Shown: positions 1-6,651 of the stretch, piece after piece
Layout: each line of letters begins with the position of its first letter
Position numbering within the stretch: position 1 is the first letter of the stretch
Assembly (NCBI GenBank): GCA_937896015.1
Contig: CALBLR010000020.1
Span: 1-6,651 of the forward strand
Source: an uncultured Prevotellaceae bacterium
GTDB taxonomy: Bacteria > Bacteroidota > Bacteroidia > Bacteroidales > Muribaculaceae
DNA length: 6,651 nt
Direction of reading: 5' to 3'
Program-made: the position numbers and the translations under genes
The notes under the pieces: model-generated
The model's database searches: none
The model's input: only the letters and a program-made list of their open reading frames with translations
Told to the model about the DNA's origin: nothing

Positions 1-755
1 ATCTCCATCTGCTTTTCGGCCTCGAGGCCAATCACCGTCTGGTGCAGCGCCACGTGGTTGAGCACCGAGCCCAGCACATATTTGCAGTTAGGAGTGCTCA
101 TGGCCAGCTCCACCGCCTCGCTGATGGCTGTGCCCAGCGAACCCTGGCAGTTGGGGTGGTCGGTGATGATTTTGCGCCCGGCCTTGGTCGACATGCTGGG
201 CGAGGCTATCACCTCGGCCCCGTAGGTCTGCATTATCGAGCGGCGGTAGGGCTTTTGCTCATATGATATCTTCACCATATACACTGCCAGCTCAAGGCCG
301 AAGTGCTTGGCGGCCAGCGACAGCGCCGCGCCCCACTGGCCGGCTCCCGTCTCGGTGGTGATGTTGGTTACGCCCTCCTTTTTACAATAGTAGGCCTGCG
401 CAATGGCCGAATTCAGCTTGTGCGAGCCCACGGGGCTCACGCTCTCGTTCTTGAAGTAGATGTGCGCGGGCGTGTCGAGCAGCTTCTCGAGGCCGCGGGC
501 TCGCACCAGGGGCGTGGGACGCCAGATGCGGTACATTTCACGCACCTCATCGGGAATCTCTATCCAGCGGTCGGTGGTGTTAAGCTCTTGTTTTGCCGCC
601 TCGTGTGAAAACAGCGGGCTCAAGTCGTCCTCGGTGAGGGGCTTGTGCGTGGCGGGGTTGATTAGCGGCAGTGGCTTCTGCTTCATGTCGGCCACCACGT
701 TATACCATGCTTGCGGTATGTCTTTCTCGCTCAATAAAAACTTTTTCGTCTCCAT
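1..755 (-). CDS. trpB: TrpB2-type tryptophan synthase beta chain, 3' part outside window
   Basis: This is a PLP-dependent enzyme of the TrpB2 (TrpB-like) group, which joins indole and L-serine to make tryptophan in the cytoplasm. I translated 251 residues from the ATG at 755; the family is usually about 450 residues, so roughly 200 lie beyond the left edge. The PLP-binding motif GSHKLNSA is at residues 110-117, with K113 as the expected Schiff-base lysine. TETGAGQWG at 134-142 carries the catalytic glutamate E135, and the W of GAGQWG is the TrpB2 form (TrpB1 has GAGQHG). The N-terminal extension of about 70 residues before WRPTPLVRA is also TrpB2-like. No trpA or other trp gene adjoins it in the window, which fits the non-operonic habit of TrpB2. 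The start follows a weak AAGG and a good promoter; no alternative start is needed. Whether it serves tryptophan synthesis or indole salvage cannot be told here. Confidence 0.93.
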   Translation of the reverse strand, partial: METKKFLLSEKDIPQAWYNVVADMKQKPLPLINPATHKPLTEDDLSPLFSHEAAKQELNTTDRWIEIPDEVREMYRIWRPTPLVRARGLEKLLDTPAHIYFKNESVSPVGSHKLNSAIAQAYYCKKEGVTNITTETGAGQWGAALSLAAKHFGLELAVYMVKISYEQKPYRRSIMQTYGAEVIASPSMSTKAGRKIITDHPNCQGSLGTAISEAVELAMSTPNCKYVLGSVLNHVALHQTVIGLEAEKQME

Positions 756-818
756 TCGCCTTATGCTTTATTAATGAATAATATTTGTATATTTATTGTT
801 TTATTTCGTTTGGATATG

Positions 819-851
819 CAAATATACTGCATTATATTGATACAATCCAAA
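819..851 (-). promoter_or_regulatory. Housekeeping (sigma-ABfr type) promoter for trpB
   Basis: Read on the minus strand, TTTG (851-848) is followed after 21 nt by TATATTTG (826-819). This is an exact match to the Bacteroidota primary-sigma consensus TTTG-N19-21-TAnnTTTG. The predicted start site near 813 gives a leader of about 57 nt before the trpB ATG at 755. No leader peptide or tryptophan-codon attenuator is apparent in that AT-rich leader. Confidence 0.75.
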
Positions 852-866
852 TTTTTATGCTATTAA

Positions 867-909
867 ATGACAAATTTATTATTGCATGACAAAGTGTCAG
901 TGTGACTGA
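867..909 (+). repeat. TGACA/TGTCA inverted-repeat cluster upstream of clpB (possible activator site)
   Basis: Two perfect 5-3-5 inverted repeats overlap: TGACA-AAG-TGTCA at 887-899 and TCAGT-GTG-ACTGA at 897-909. Read together they form three alternating half-sites, TGACA-N3-TGTCA-N3-TGACT, with an 8-bp period. The octamer ATGACAAA also occurs twice as a direct repeat (867-874 and 886-893), 19 bp apart, about two helical turns. The cluster lies about 90-130 bp upstream of the start site predicted from the -24/-12 element, the usual distance for an enhancer of a sigma-54 activator. The palindromes are seen directly; the activator role is inference. Confidence 0.45.
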
Positions 910-973
910 ATTGCCTCTGTGCGTGATGCTTATTTCTGTTAATCAGGAATTTATGTGCTGTTGTCATTTTTGG

Positions 974-989
974 TGGCACGCGGTTTGCG
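974..989 (+). promoter_or_regulatory. Putative sigma-54 (RpoN) -24/-12 promoter of clpB
   Basis: TGGCACG at 974-980, a 4-nt gap, then TTGC at 985-988 match the sigma-54 core TGGCACG-N4-TTGC at all 11 fixed positions. The invariant GG (975-976) and GC (987-988) are exactly 10 bp apart. The predicted start is near 1000, giving a 5' leader of about 38 nt before the clpB ATG. No equally good housekeeping promoter is visible. TTTGC at 984-988 resembles half of the Bacteroidota -7 box but lacks the TA, and TATTTCTG at 931-938, with TTG 17 nt upstream, is a weaker candidate. Assignment rests on motif match and position only. Confidence 0.6.
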
Positions 990-1037
990 TGAATTGGTGG
1001 ATGAAAATTAGAATAAAAAACAAAAAATATATAGATT

Positions 1038-3629
1038 ATGAACTTTGACAACTTTACAATCAAATCGCAGGAAATTGTGCAGAAGGCAGTGCAGCTGGCC
1101 CGCTCTGGCGGCAACCAGGCGCTGGAGCCTGTGCACCTGCTGAAGGCCATCATAGCCGAAGGCGACTCGGTGGTGAAGTTTATATTCCAGAAGCTCGACA
1201 TCAGCCAGGCAATGGTTGAGCGCCCGCTGGAAGACGAGCTTGCCAAGTTGCCCAAGGTGAACGGTGGCGAGCCTTACTTGAGCAGCGACTCAAGCAAGGT
1301 GCTGGAGAGCGCTAACGACTATGCCACCAAAAACGGCGACCAGTATGTCACCGCCGAGGCACTGCTTATGGGAGTGTTCAAGAGCGGCGGCGCGGCTTCT
1401 ACCATTCTGAAGAACGCTGGTGTCACCGAGCAGCTGCTGCTGCAGGCCATAGCCGAGCTGCGCAAGGGCAAGAAGGCCACCGGCCAGGAGGCCGAGGAGC
1501 AGTATAACGCCCTCAGCAAATATGCCATCAATCTGTGCGAGCGCGCCCGTCAGGGCAAGCTCGACCCCGTGATAGGCCGCGACGACGAGATTAGGCGCGT
1601 GCTGCAGATTCTTAGCCGCCGCACCAAGAACAACCCTATCCTTATAGGTGAGCCGGGTACCGGTAAGACGGCCATCGTCGAAGGCCTTGCCCAGCGCATA
1701 GTGCGCGGCGACGTGCCCGAGAACCTGAAAAACAAGCAGGTGTTCTCGCTCGACATGGGCGCGCTCATTGCCGGCGCCAAATATCAGGGTGAGTTTGAGG
1801 AGCGCCTGAAGGCTGTGATCAACGAAATTACGCAGGCCAACGGCGACATCATCCTCTTCATCGATGAGATCCACACTCTGGTGGGCGCCGGTAAGAGTGG
1901 CGGCGGCGCAATGGACGCAGCCAACATTCTGAAGCCGGCCCTTGCACGCGGCGACTTGCGCAGCATCGGAGCCACCACCCTCGACGAGTACCAGAAGTAT
2001 TTCGAGAAGGACAAGGCTCTGGAGCGCCGCTTCCAGGTGGTGATGGTCGACGAACCCGACGAGGATAGCGCAATCGCCATTCTGCGTGGCCTTAAGGAGA
2101 AATATGAGAACCACCACAAGGTGCGTATCCGCGACGAGGCAATAATCGCAGCCGTGCAGCTCAGCGAGCGCTACATCAGCGACCGCTTCCTGCCCGACAA
2201 GGCCATCGACCTCGTGGATGAGGCTGCCGCCAAACTCAGAATCGAGATGGACTCGGTGCCGCAAGGCCTCGACGAGATCACGCGTAAAATCTCGCAGCTC
2301 GAAATTGAGCGCGAGGCCATTAAGCGCGATGGCGACGAGCAGCGCATCAAGCAGCTCGAGGAGCAGATTGCCAATCTCAAGGACCAGGAGCGCGACTACA
2401 GCGCCAAGTGGAAGGCCGAGAAGGAGCTGATCAACAAGATTCAGCAAAATAAAATCGACATCGAGCAACTCAACTTCGAGGCCGAGCGTGCCGAGCGCGA
2501 GAGCGACTACGCCCGTGTGGCCCAGATACGCTACTCGAGCATCAAGCAGAAGGAGGACGAAAACCGCGAAATCCAGCAGAAGCTCAACGCCATGCAGGGC
2601 GACAAGGCTCTGATTAAGGAGGAGGTGGACGCCGACGACATAGCCGATGTGGTGTCGCGCTGGACGGGAATACCGGTTACCAAGATGCTGCAGAGCGAAA
2701 AAGACAAACTGTTGCACCTCGAGGAGGAGCTGCACAAGCGTGTTGTGGGCCAGGACGAGGCCATCACCGCCATTGCCGACGCCGTGCGCCGCAGCCGTGC
2801 CGGCCTCAACGATCCGCGCCGACCCATTGGCTCGTTCATCTTCCTTGGCACCACTGGTGTGGGCAAGACCGAGCTGGCAAAGGCGTTGGCCGACTACCTC
2901 TTCAACGACGAGAACATGATGACCCGTATCGACATGAGCGAGTATCAGGAGAAGTTCTCGGTGTCGCGCCTCATCGGTCCGCCCCCGGGCTATGTTGGCT
3001 ATGAAGAGGGTGGCCAGCTCACCGAGGCCGTGCGCCGCAAGCCTTACTCGGTGGTGCTGTTTGATGAAATCGAGAAGGCTCACCCCGATGTGTTCAACAT
3101 CCTGCTGCAGGTGCTCGACGACGGCCGACTCACCGACAACAAGGGACGCACGGTGAACTTCAAGAACACCATCATCATCATGACCTCCAACCTGGGCAGC
3201 AACCTCATCCGCGAGCGCTTTGAGGGTCTCACCGACGCCAACCGCGAGAGCGTGATCAGTTCAACCCGCGCCGAGGTGTTCGAGATGCTTAAGAAGACCA
3301 TCCGTCCGGAGTTTCTCAACCGTATCGATGAGATCATTATGTTCACTCCGCTCAACGAGGCTCAGATCAGGCAGATCGTGTCGCTGCAGCTGGACAGCGT
3401 CACCAAGATGCTTGCCAAGAACGGCATCACTCTGCAGTACACCGACGCCGCTGTGGGCCTGCTCGCCAGCGCCGGCTACGATCCCGAGTTTGGCGCACGC
3501 CCTGTGAAGCGTGCCATCCAGAACTTGGTGCTCAACCAGTTGTCGAAAGACATCATTGGCCAGCGCGTGAACCGCGACAAGCCCATTGTGGTCGATGCCA
3601 ACGACGGCAGCATAGTGTTCCGCAACTAA
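1038..3629 (+). CDS. clpB: ClpB, ATP-dependent disaggregase (Hsp100)
   Basis: ClpB is a cytoplasmic hexameric AAA+ machine that, with DnaK/DnaJ/GrpE, threads aggregated proteins through its central pore after heat or other stress. The 863 residues match the usual full length. In order: Clp N-domain about 1-145; NBD1 with Walker A GEPGTGKT (204-211), pore-loop Y249, Walker B D276/E277 and arginine fingers R330-R331; coiled-coil middle domain about 405-525, which distinguishes ClpB from ClpA and ClpC, with Y499 where the DnaK-contact tyrosine is expected; NBD2 with Walker A GTTGVGKT (604-611), pore loop GYVGYEEGG (651-659), Walker B D676/E677, sensor-1 TSN, finger R762 and sensor-2 GARPVKR (819-825). 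All catalytic residues are present. The only deviation is T605 where many ClpBs have proline. The start fits family N-termini ([12 protein letters not shown]). The leader is A/T-rich with no Shine-Dalgarno. No CIRCE or similar repressor site is seen; a sigma-54-like promoter is. Confidence 0.98.
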   Translation: MNFDNFTIKSQEIVQKAVQLARSGGNQALEPVHLLKAIIAEGDSVVKFIFQKLDISQAMVERPLEDELAKLPKVNGGEPYLSSDSSKVLESANDYATKNGDQYVTAEALLMGVFKSGGAASTILKNAGVTEQLLLQAIAELRKGKKATGQEAEEQYNALSKYAINLCERARQGKLDPVIGRDDEIRRVLQILSRRTKNNPILIGEPGTGKTAIVEGLAQRIVRGDVPENLKNKQVFSLDMGALIAGAKYQGEFEERLKAVINEITQANGDIILFIDEIHTLVGAGKSGGGAMDAANILKPALARGDLRSIGATTLDEYQKYFEKDKALERRFQVVMVDEPDEDSAIAILRGLKEKYENHHKVRIRDEAIIAAVQLSERYISDRFLPDKAIDLVDEAAAKLRIEMDSVPQGLDEITRKISQLEIEREAIKRDGDEQRIKQLEEQIANLKDQERDYSAKWKAEKELINKIQQNKIDIEQLNFEAERAERESDYARVAQIRYSSIKQKEDENREIQQKLNAMQGDKALIKEEVDADDIADVVSRWTGIPVTKMLQSEKDKLLHLEEELHKRVVGQDEAITAIADAVRRSRAGLNDPRRPIGSFIFLGTTGVGKTELAKALADYLFNDENMMTRIDMSEYQEKFSVSRLIGPPPGYVGYEEGGQLTEAVRRKPYSVVLFDEIEKAHPDVFNILLQVLDDGRLTDNKGRTVNFKNTIIIMTSNLGSNLIRERFEGLTDANRESVISSTRAEVFEMLKKTIRPEFLNRIDEIIMFTPLNEAQIRQIVSLQLDSVTKMLAKNGITLQYTDAAVGLLASAGYDPEFGARPVKRAIQNLVLNQLSKDIIGQRVNRDKPIVVDANDGSIVFRN

Positions 3630-3680
3630 AAAAAAGCATTGCGCGCCCGCACAGAGCACAGGCTTTGATTAACAATAGCT

Positions 3681-3731
3681 AAGCGGGGCCGACTCCCTGA
3701 ATCATACAGGAGTCGGCCCCGCTTTTCTTTT
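3681..3731 (+). terminator. Intrinsic terminator of clpB
   Basis: A perfect 16-bp stem (3681-3696 with 3709-3724), mostly G-C, with a 12-nt loop, is followed on the plus strand by a T-rich run at 3723-3731. It sits 51 nt after the clpB stop, between clpB and the convergent Dabb gene. Read on the minus strand the hairpin is followed by mixed sequence without a T-tract, so it should work mainly for clpB, although it could also block or weakly end transcription from the opposite side. Confidence 0.93.
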
Positions 3732-3758
3732 GTCGTCGGGGTGTGCGCGTTCTTTACT

Positions 3759-4052
3759 TTAGAATTCGTAGTCCACGCAAGCGCGGTTTTCCTTGTGCCC
3801 CTTGAGCAGGCCTGCTGCCGCAAGGTGGGCAGGGTGGTTGGCATAGGTGGCCACATCGGCCATGGTGGGCACAATGGCGGTGAGCACCACATCCCACTGC
3901 TCGCTCGGGTTCTGGTTCAGGCCCACCTCAATGCTTTGCAGCACGTCGATGGCCGCGGGCAGCGCCTCAAGCGCAGCCTTGAATTTCTTGGCCACCTCAA
4001 GCCGCTCGGCATCGGTGCCAGTGAGTTTAAACATTACAATATGCTTTACCAT
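3759..4052 (-). CDS. Dabb-domain (stress-responsive A/B barrel) protein
   Basis: This is a 97-residue cytoplasmic protein with no signal peptide or membrane segment, the full length of a single Dabb domain. The family folds as a dimeric alpha/beta barrel. Sequence marks are the N-terminal strand VKHIVMFKL (2-10), a helix about 14-30, the strand WDVVLTAIV (53-61) and the motif YANHPAHLAA (70-79), the conserved core of the domain with H73 and H76. The bacterial family has no firmly assigned general reaction; some relatives are small-molecule enzymes, others are named only for stress induction of a plant homologue. The ATG lies 19 nt after the stop of the upstream ABC-F gene with no terminator between, so the two are probably co-transcribed. 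It converges on clpB. The domain is secure; the function is unknown. Confidence 0.87.
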   Translation of the reverse strand: MVKHIVMFKLTGTDAERLEVAKKFKAALEALPAAIDVLQSIEVGLNQNPSEQWDVVLTAIVPTMADVATYANHPAHLAAAGLLKGHKENRACVDYEF

Positions 4053-4071
4053 AATTGCGCAATAGTTTTTT

Positions 4072-5730
<1,659 letters not shown>

Positions 5731-5772
5731 TTATATATATGTTATTATGTATATGTCTTTTGCAATTCAGAC

Positions 5773-5808
5773 GCGCCCCGCCGCCATGCAAAGCGCAGCG
5801 GCGGGCGC
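5773..5808 (-). other. GC-rich hairpin in the ABC-F 5' leader
   Basis: Eleven G-C pairs (5773-5777 and 5779-5784 with 5798-5808) form with one bulged base at 5778 and a 13-nt loop. It stands out in AT-rich DNA. It begins about 12 nt downstream of the predicted start site of the minus-strand transcript and is not followed by a T-tract in that direction, so it is not an ordinary terminator. An RNA-stability or regulatory leader element is possible. Confidence 0.5.
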
Positions 5809-5827
5809 AAAAAGCCATTCCACACTG

Positions 5828-5859
5828 CAAAGGTACGAATTTTACTCCAAATAGCGAAA
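5828..5859 (-). promoter_or_regulatory. Housekeeping promoter of the ABC-F/Dabb operon
   Basis: On the minus strand TACCTTTG (5835-5828), followed by C, is an exact Bacteroidota -7 box (TAnnTTTG). TTTC (5859-5856) lies 20 nt upstream as a one-mismatch -33 element. The start site would be near 5821, giving a leader of about 130 nt before the ABC-F ATG, long enough to contain both hairpins described at 5705-5720 and 5773-5808. Confidence 0.7.
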
Positions 5860-5888
5860 CCCACTTTGCATTCCCTGATGGTGGGGTG

Positions 5889-5930
5889 AAAAATTGGCGC
5901 CGCTCTCTATAAAATCGGAGAGCGGCGCCA
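5889..5930 (-). terminator. Intrinsic terminator of the rpsR-rplI operon
   Basis: A perfect 13-bp stem (5895-5907 with 5918-5930), GC-rich, with a 10-nt loop, is followed on the minus strand by ATTTTTC (5894-5888). It lies 27 nt beyond the rplI stop and separates the ribosomal operon from the ABC-F promoter. Confidence 0.9.
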
Positions 5931-5957
5931 TTATAGCGTTGCTAATGCGATTGTGCT

Positions 5958-6401
5958 TTACTCAGCCACCACCTCAAAGGGGATCTCAACCGAAACCTCT
6001 TTGTGCAGCTTCACAGTGGCAGTGTATTTGCCCACTTCCTTCACTGTGCCGTTGATGCTGATGATCTTGCGGTCGATGTTGTGACCCAGCTTCTCAAGAG
6101 CCTCAGCGATTTGAATGTTGTTAACCGAGCCAAAGATAGTGCCAGTTGCGCTCACCTTTGCGCCAATGGTCAGCGACACATCCTTCAGCGACTCAGCCAC
6201 TGCCTCGGCGTCGGCCTTGATTTTAGCAATCTTGTGAGCGCGCTGACGCAGGTCCTCTGCCAGCACCTTCAGTGCCGAAGGAGAAGCGATAACGGCTTTG
6301 CCTTGCGGAATCAGGTAGTTGCGGCCATAACCGCTCTTTACTTCCACCACGTCGTCCTTGTAACCAAGGTTGGTGACATCTTCTTTTAATATAATCTTCA
6401 T
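5958..6401 (-). CDS. rplI: Ribosomal protein bL9
   Basis: bL9 is a large-subunit protein that binds 23S rRNA near the L1 stalk base and reaches over the small subunit; it affects reading-frame fidelity. The 147 residues equal the normal full length. The N-terminal domain carries the signature GYGRNYLIPQGKAV (24-37), including the GK rRNA-binding patch. A long connecting helix (about 41-74) follows, then the C-terminal domain with GTIFGSVNNIQIAEAL (87-102). The start follows a perfect Shine-Dalgarno at 6411-6416. It sits 25 nt after rpsR, in the common rpsF-rpsR-rplI order, and ends before a strong terminator. Nothing is missing or unusual in the protein. Confidence 0.98.
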   Translation of the reverse strand: MKIILKEDVTNLGYKDDVVEVKSGYGRNYLIPQGKAVIASPSALKVLAEDLRQRAHKIAKIKADAEAVAESLKDVSLTIGAKVSATGTIFGSVNNIQIAEALEKLGHNIDRKIISINGTVKEVGKYTATVKLHKEVSVEIPFEVVAE

Positions 6402-6410
6402 AATAAAAGT

Positions 6411-6416
6411 ACCTCC
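6411..6416 (-). promoter_or_regulatory. rplI: Perfect Shine-Dalgarno of rplI
   Basis: On the minus strand GGAGGT lies 9 nt before the rplI ATG, in the rpsR-rplI gap. No other gene start in this window has a comparable motif: clpB and the Dabb gene have none, trpB has at most AAGG, and the ABC-F gene has only an AGAGGG run very close to its ATG. Strong Shine-Dalgarno sites are uncommon in Bacteroidota. Confidence 0.85.
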
Positions 6417-6426
6417 AAATTAAAAA

Positions 6427-6651
6427 TTATTTCATCAAATCGGTTACGTAGGGCAGCAGTGCCAGGTGGCGTGCGCGCTTAACGGCTCTTGCCACTCTTC
6501 TCTGGAACTTCAGCGAAGTGCCGGTGATGCGGCGGGGGAGAATCTTGCCCTGCTCGTTGAGGAATTTCTTCAGGAATTCAGGATCCTTGTAGTCGATATA
6601 CTTGATGCCGCTTTTCTTGAAACGGCAATATTTCTTCTTGTTGATGTCAAC
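6427..6651 (-). CDS. rpsR: Ribosomal protein bS18, 5' end outside window
   Basis: bS18 is a small-subunit protein that pairs with bS6 on the platform near the 3' end of 16S rRNA. The 74 visible residues run to the stop; Bacteroidales bS18 is usually about 90, so around 15 N-terminal residues lie past the right edge. Family marks are [19 protein letters not shown] near the visible start and the core [33 protein letters not shown]. Only one cysteine is seen, so a four-cysteine zinc form is unlikely. It precedes rplI by 25 nt in the same operon; rpsF would be expected next, outside the window. Confidence 0.97.
   Translation of the reverse strand, partial: VDINKKKYCRFKKSGIKYIDYKDPEFLKKFLNEQGKILPRRITGTSLKFQRRVARAVKRARHLALLPYVTDLMK

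Noticed and set aside
42..608. Two plus-strand open frames opposite the trpB2 gene
   Set aside because: They are shadows of a well-conserved gene with no domain, start context or promoter of their own.
931..938. TATTTCTG as a housekeeping -7 box for clpB
   Set aside because: It mismatches the TTTG part of the consensus, and the nearest TTG (911-913) is only 17 nt upstream, shorter than usual. The sigma-54 match is better, though a second weak promoter here is not excluded.
863..1255. Minus-strand open frame covering the clpB promoter and the start of clpB
   Set aside because: It crosses the clpB N-terminal coding region and the regulatory elements, and its product is low-complexity with no recognisable domain. 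The regulatory reading explains this DNA better.
1290..3083. Long minus-strand open frame (597 codons) opposite clpB
   Set aside because: It is antisense to an intact, fully conserved clpB. The GC-rich codon bias of clpB removes stop codons from the opposite frame. The translation shows no recognisable domain and there is no promoter or leader for it.
4054..4063. Palindrome ATTGCGCAAT just before the Dabb start, followed on the plus strand by a T-run
   Set aside because: The arms are only five bases with no loop, so no stable hairpin forms, and nothing upstream on the plus strand needs a terminator there. It is too short to call an operator.

Overview
The window looks like chromosomal core sequence from a Bacteroidota bacterium, most likely order Bacteroidales. 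The grounds are textbook Bacteroidota promoters (TTTG-N21-TATATTTG, and a TACCTTTGC -7 box), A-rich leaders without Shine-Dalgarno sequences before most genes, and protein sequences of Bacteroidales type. Genes are GC-rich with G/C-ending codons; intergenic DNA is AT-rich. The family or genus cannot be fixed from this sequence. I see no insertion sequence, phage gene, tRNA, rRNA or CRISPR array.

Layout from left to right. (1) 1-755, minus: the first 251 residues of a stand-alone TrpB2-type tryptophan synthase beta chain, cut by the window edge, with a strong housekeeping promoter at 819-851. (2) 756-1037: a divergent AT-rich region. On the clpB side it holds a near-perfect sigma-54 (-24/-12) core at 974-988 and a cluster of TGACA/TGTCA inverted repeats about 100 bp upstream of the predicted start site. 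(3) 1038-3629, plus: complete clpB, the Hsp100 disaggregase, closed by a strong intrinsic terminator at 3681-3731. (4) 5691-3759, minus: an ABC-F ATPase of the YbiT/YkpA type followed 19 nt later by a small Dabb-domain protein, probably one transcript from a promoter at 5828-5859 with a leader of about 130 nt that contains hairpins. (5) 6651-5958, minus: the 3' part of rpsR (bS18) and complete rplI (bL9), the end of the usual rpsF-rpsR-rplI operon, closed by a hairpin terminator at 5889-5930.

The genes are mostly proteostasis and translation functions: protein disaggregation (ClpB), ribosome-associated ATPase (ABC-F) and ribosomal proteins. Nothing suggests an acquired island or a wholly new multigene system. 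Three points deserve a second look. The first is the apparent sigma-54 control of clpB with an upstream activator-like palindrome array. The second is the ABC-F protein, in which every degenerate motif falls in the same composite ATP site. The third is the perfect GGAGGT Shine-Dalgarno of rplI directly after rpsR, in a phylum where the anti-Shine-Dalgarno is usually masked by a pocket that includes bS18.
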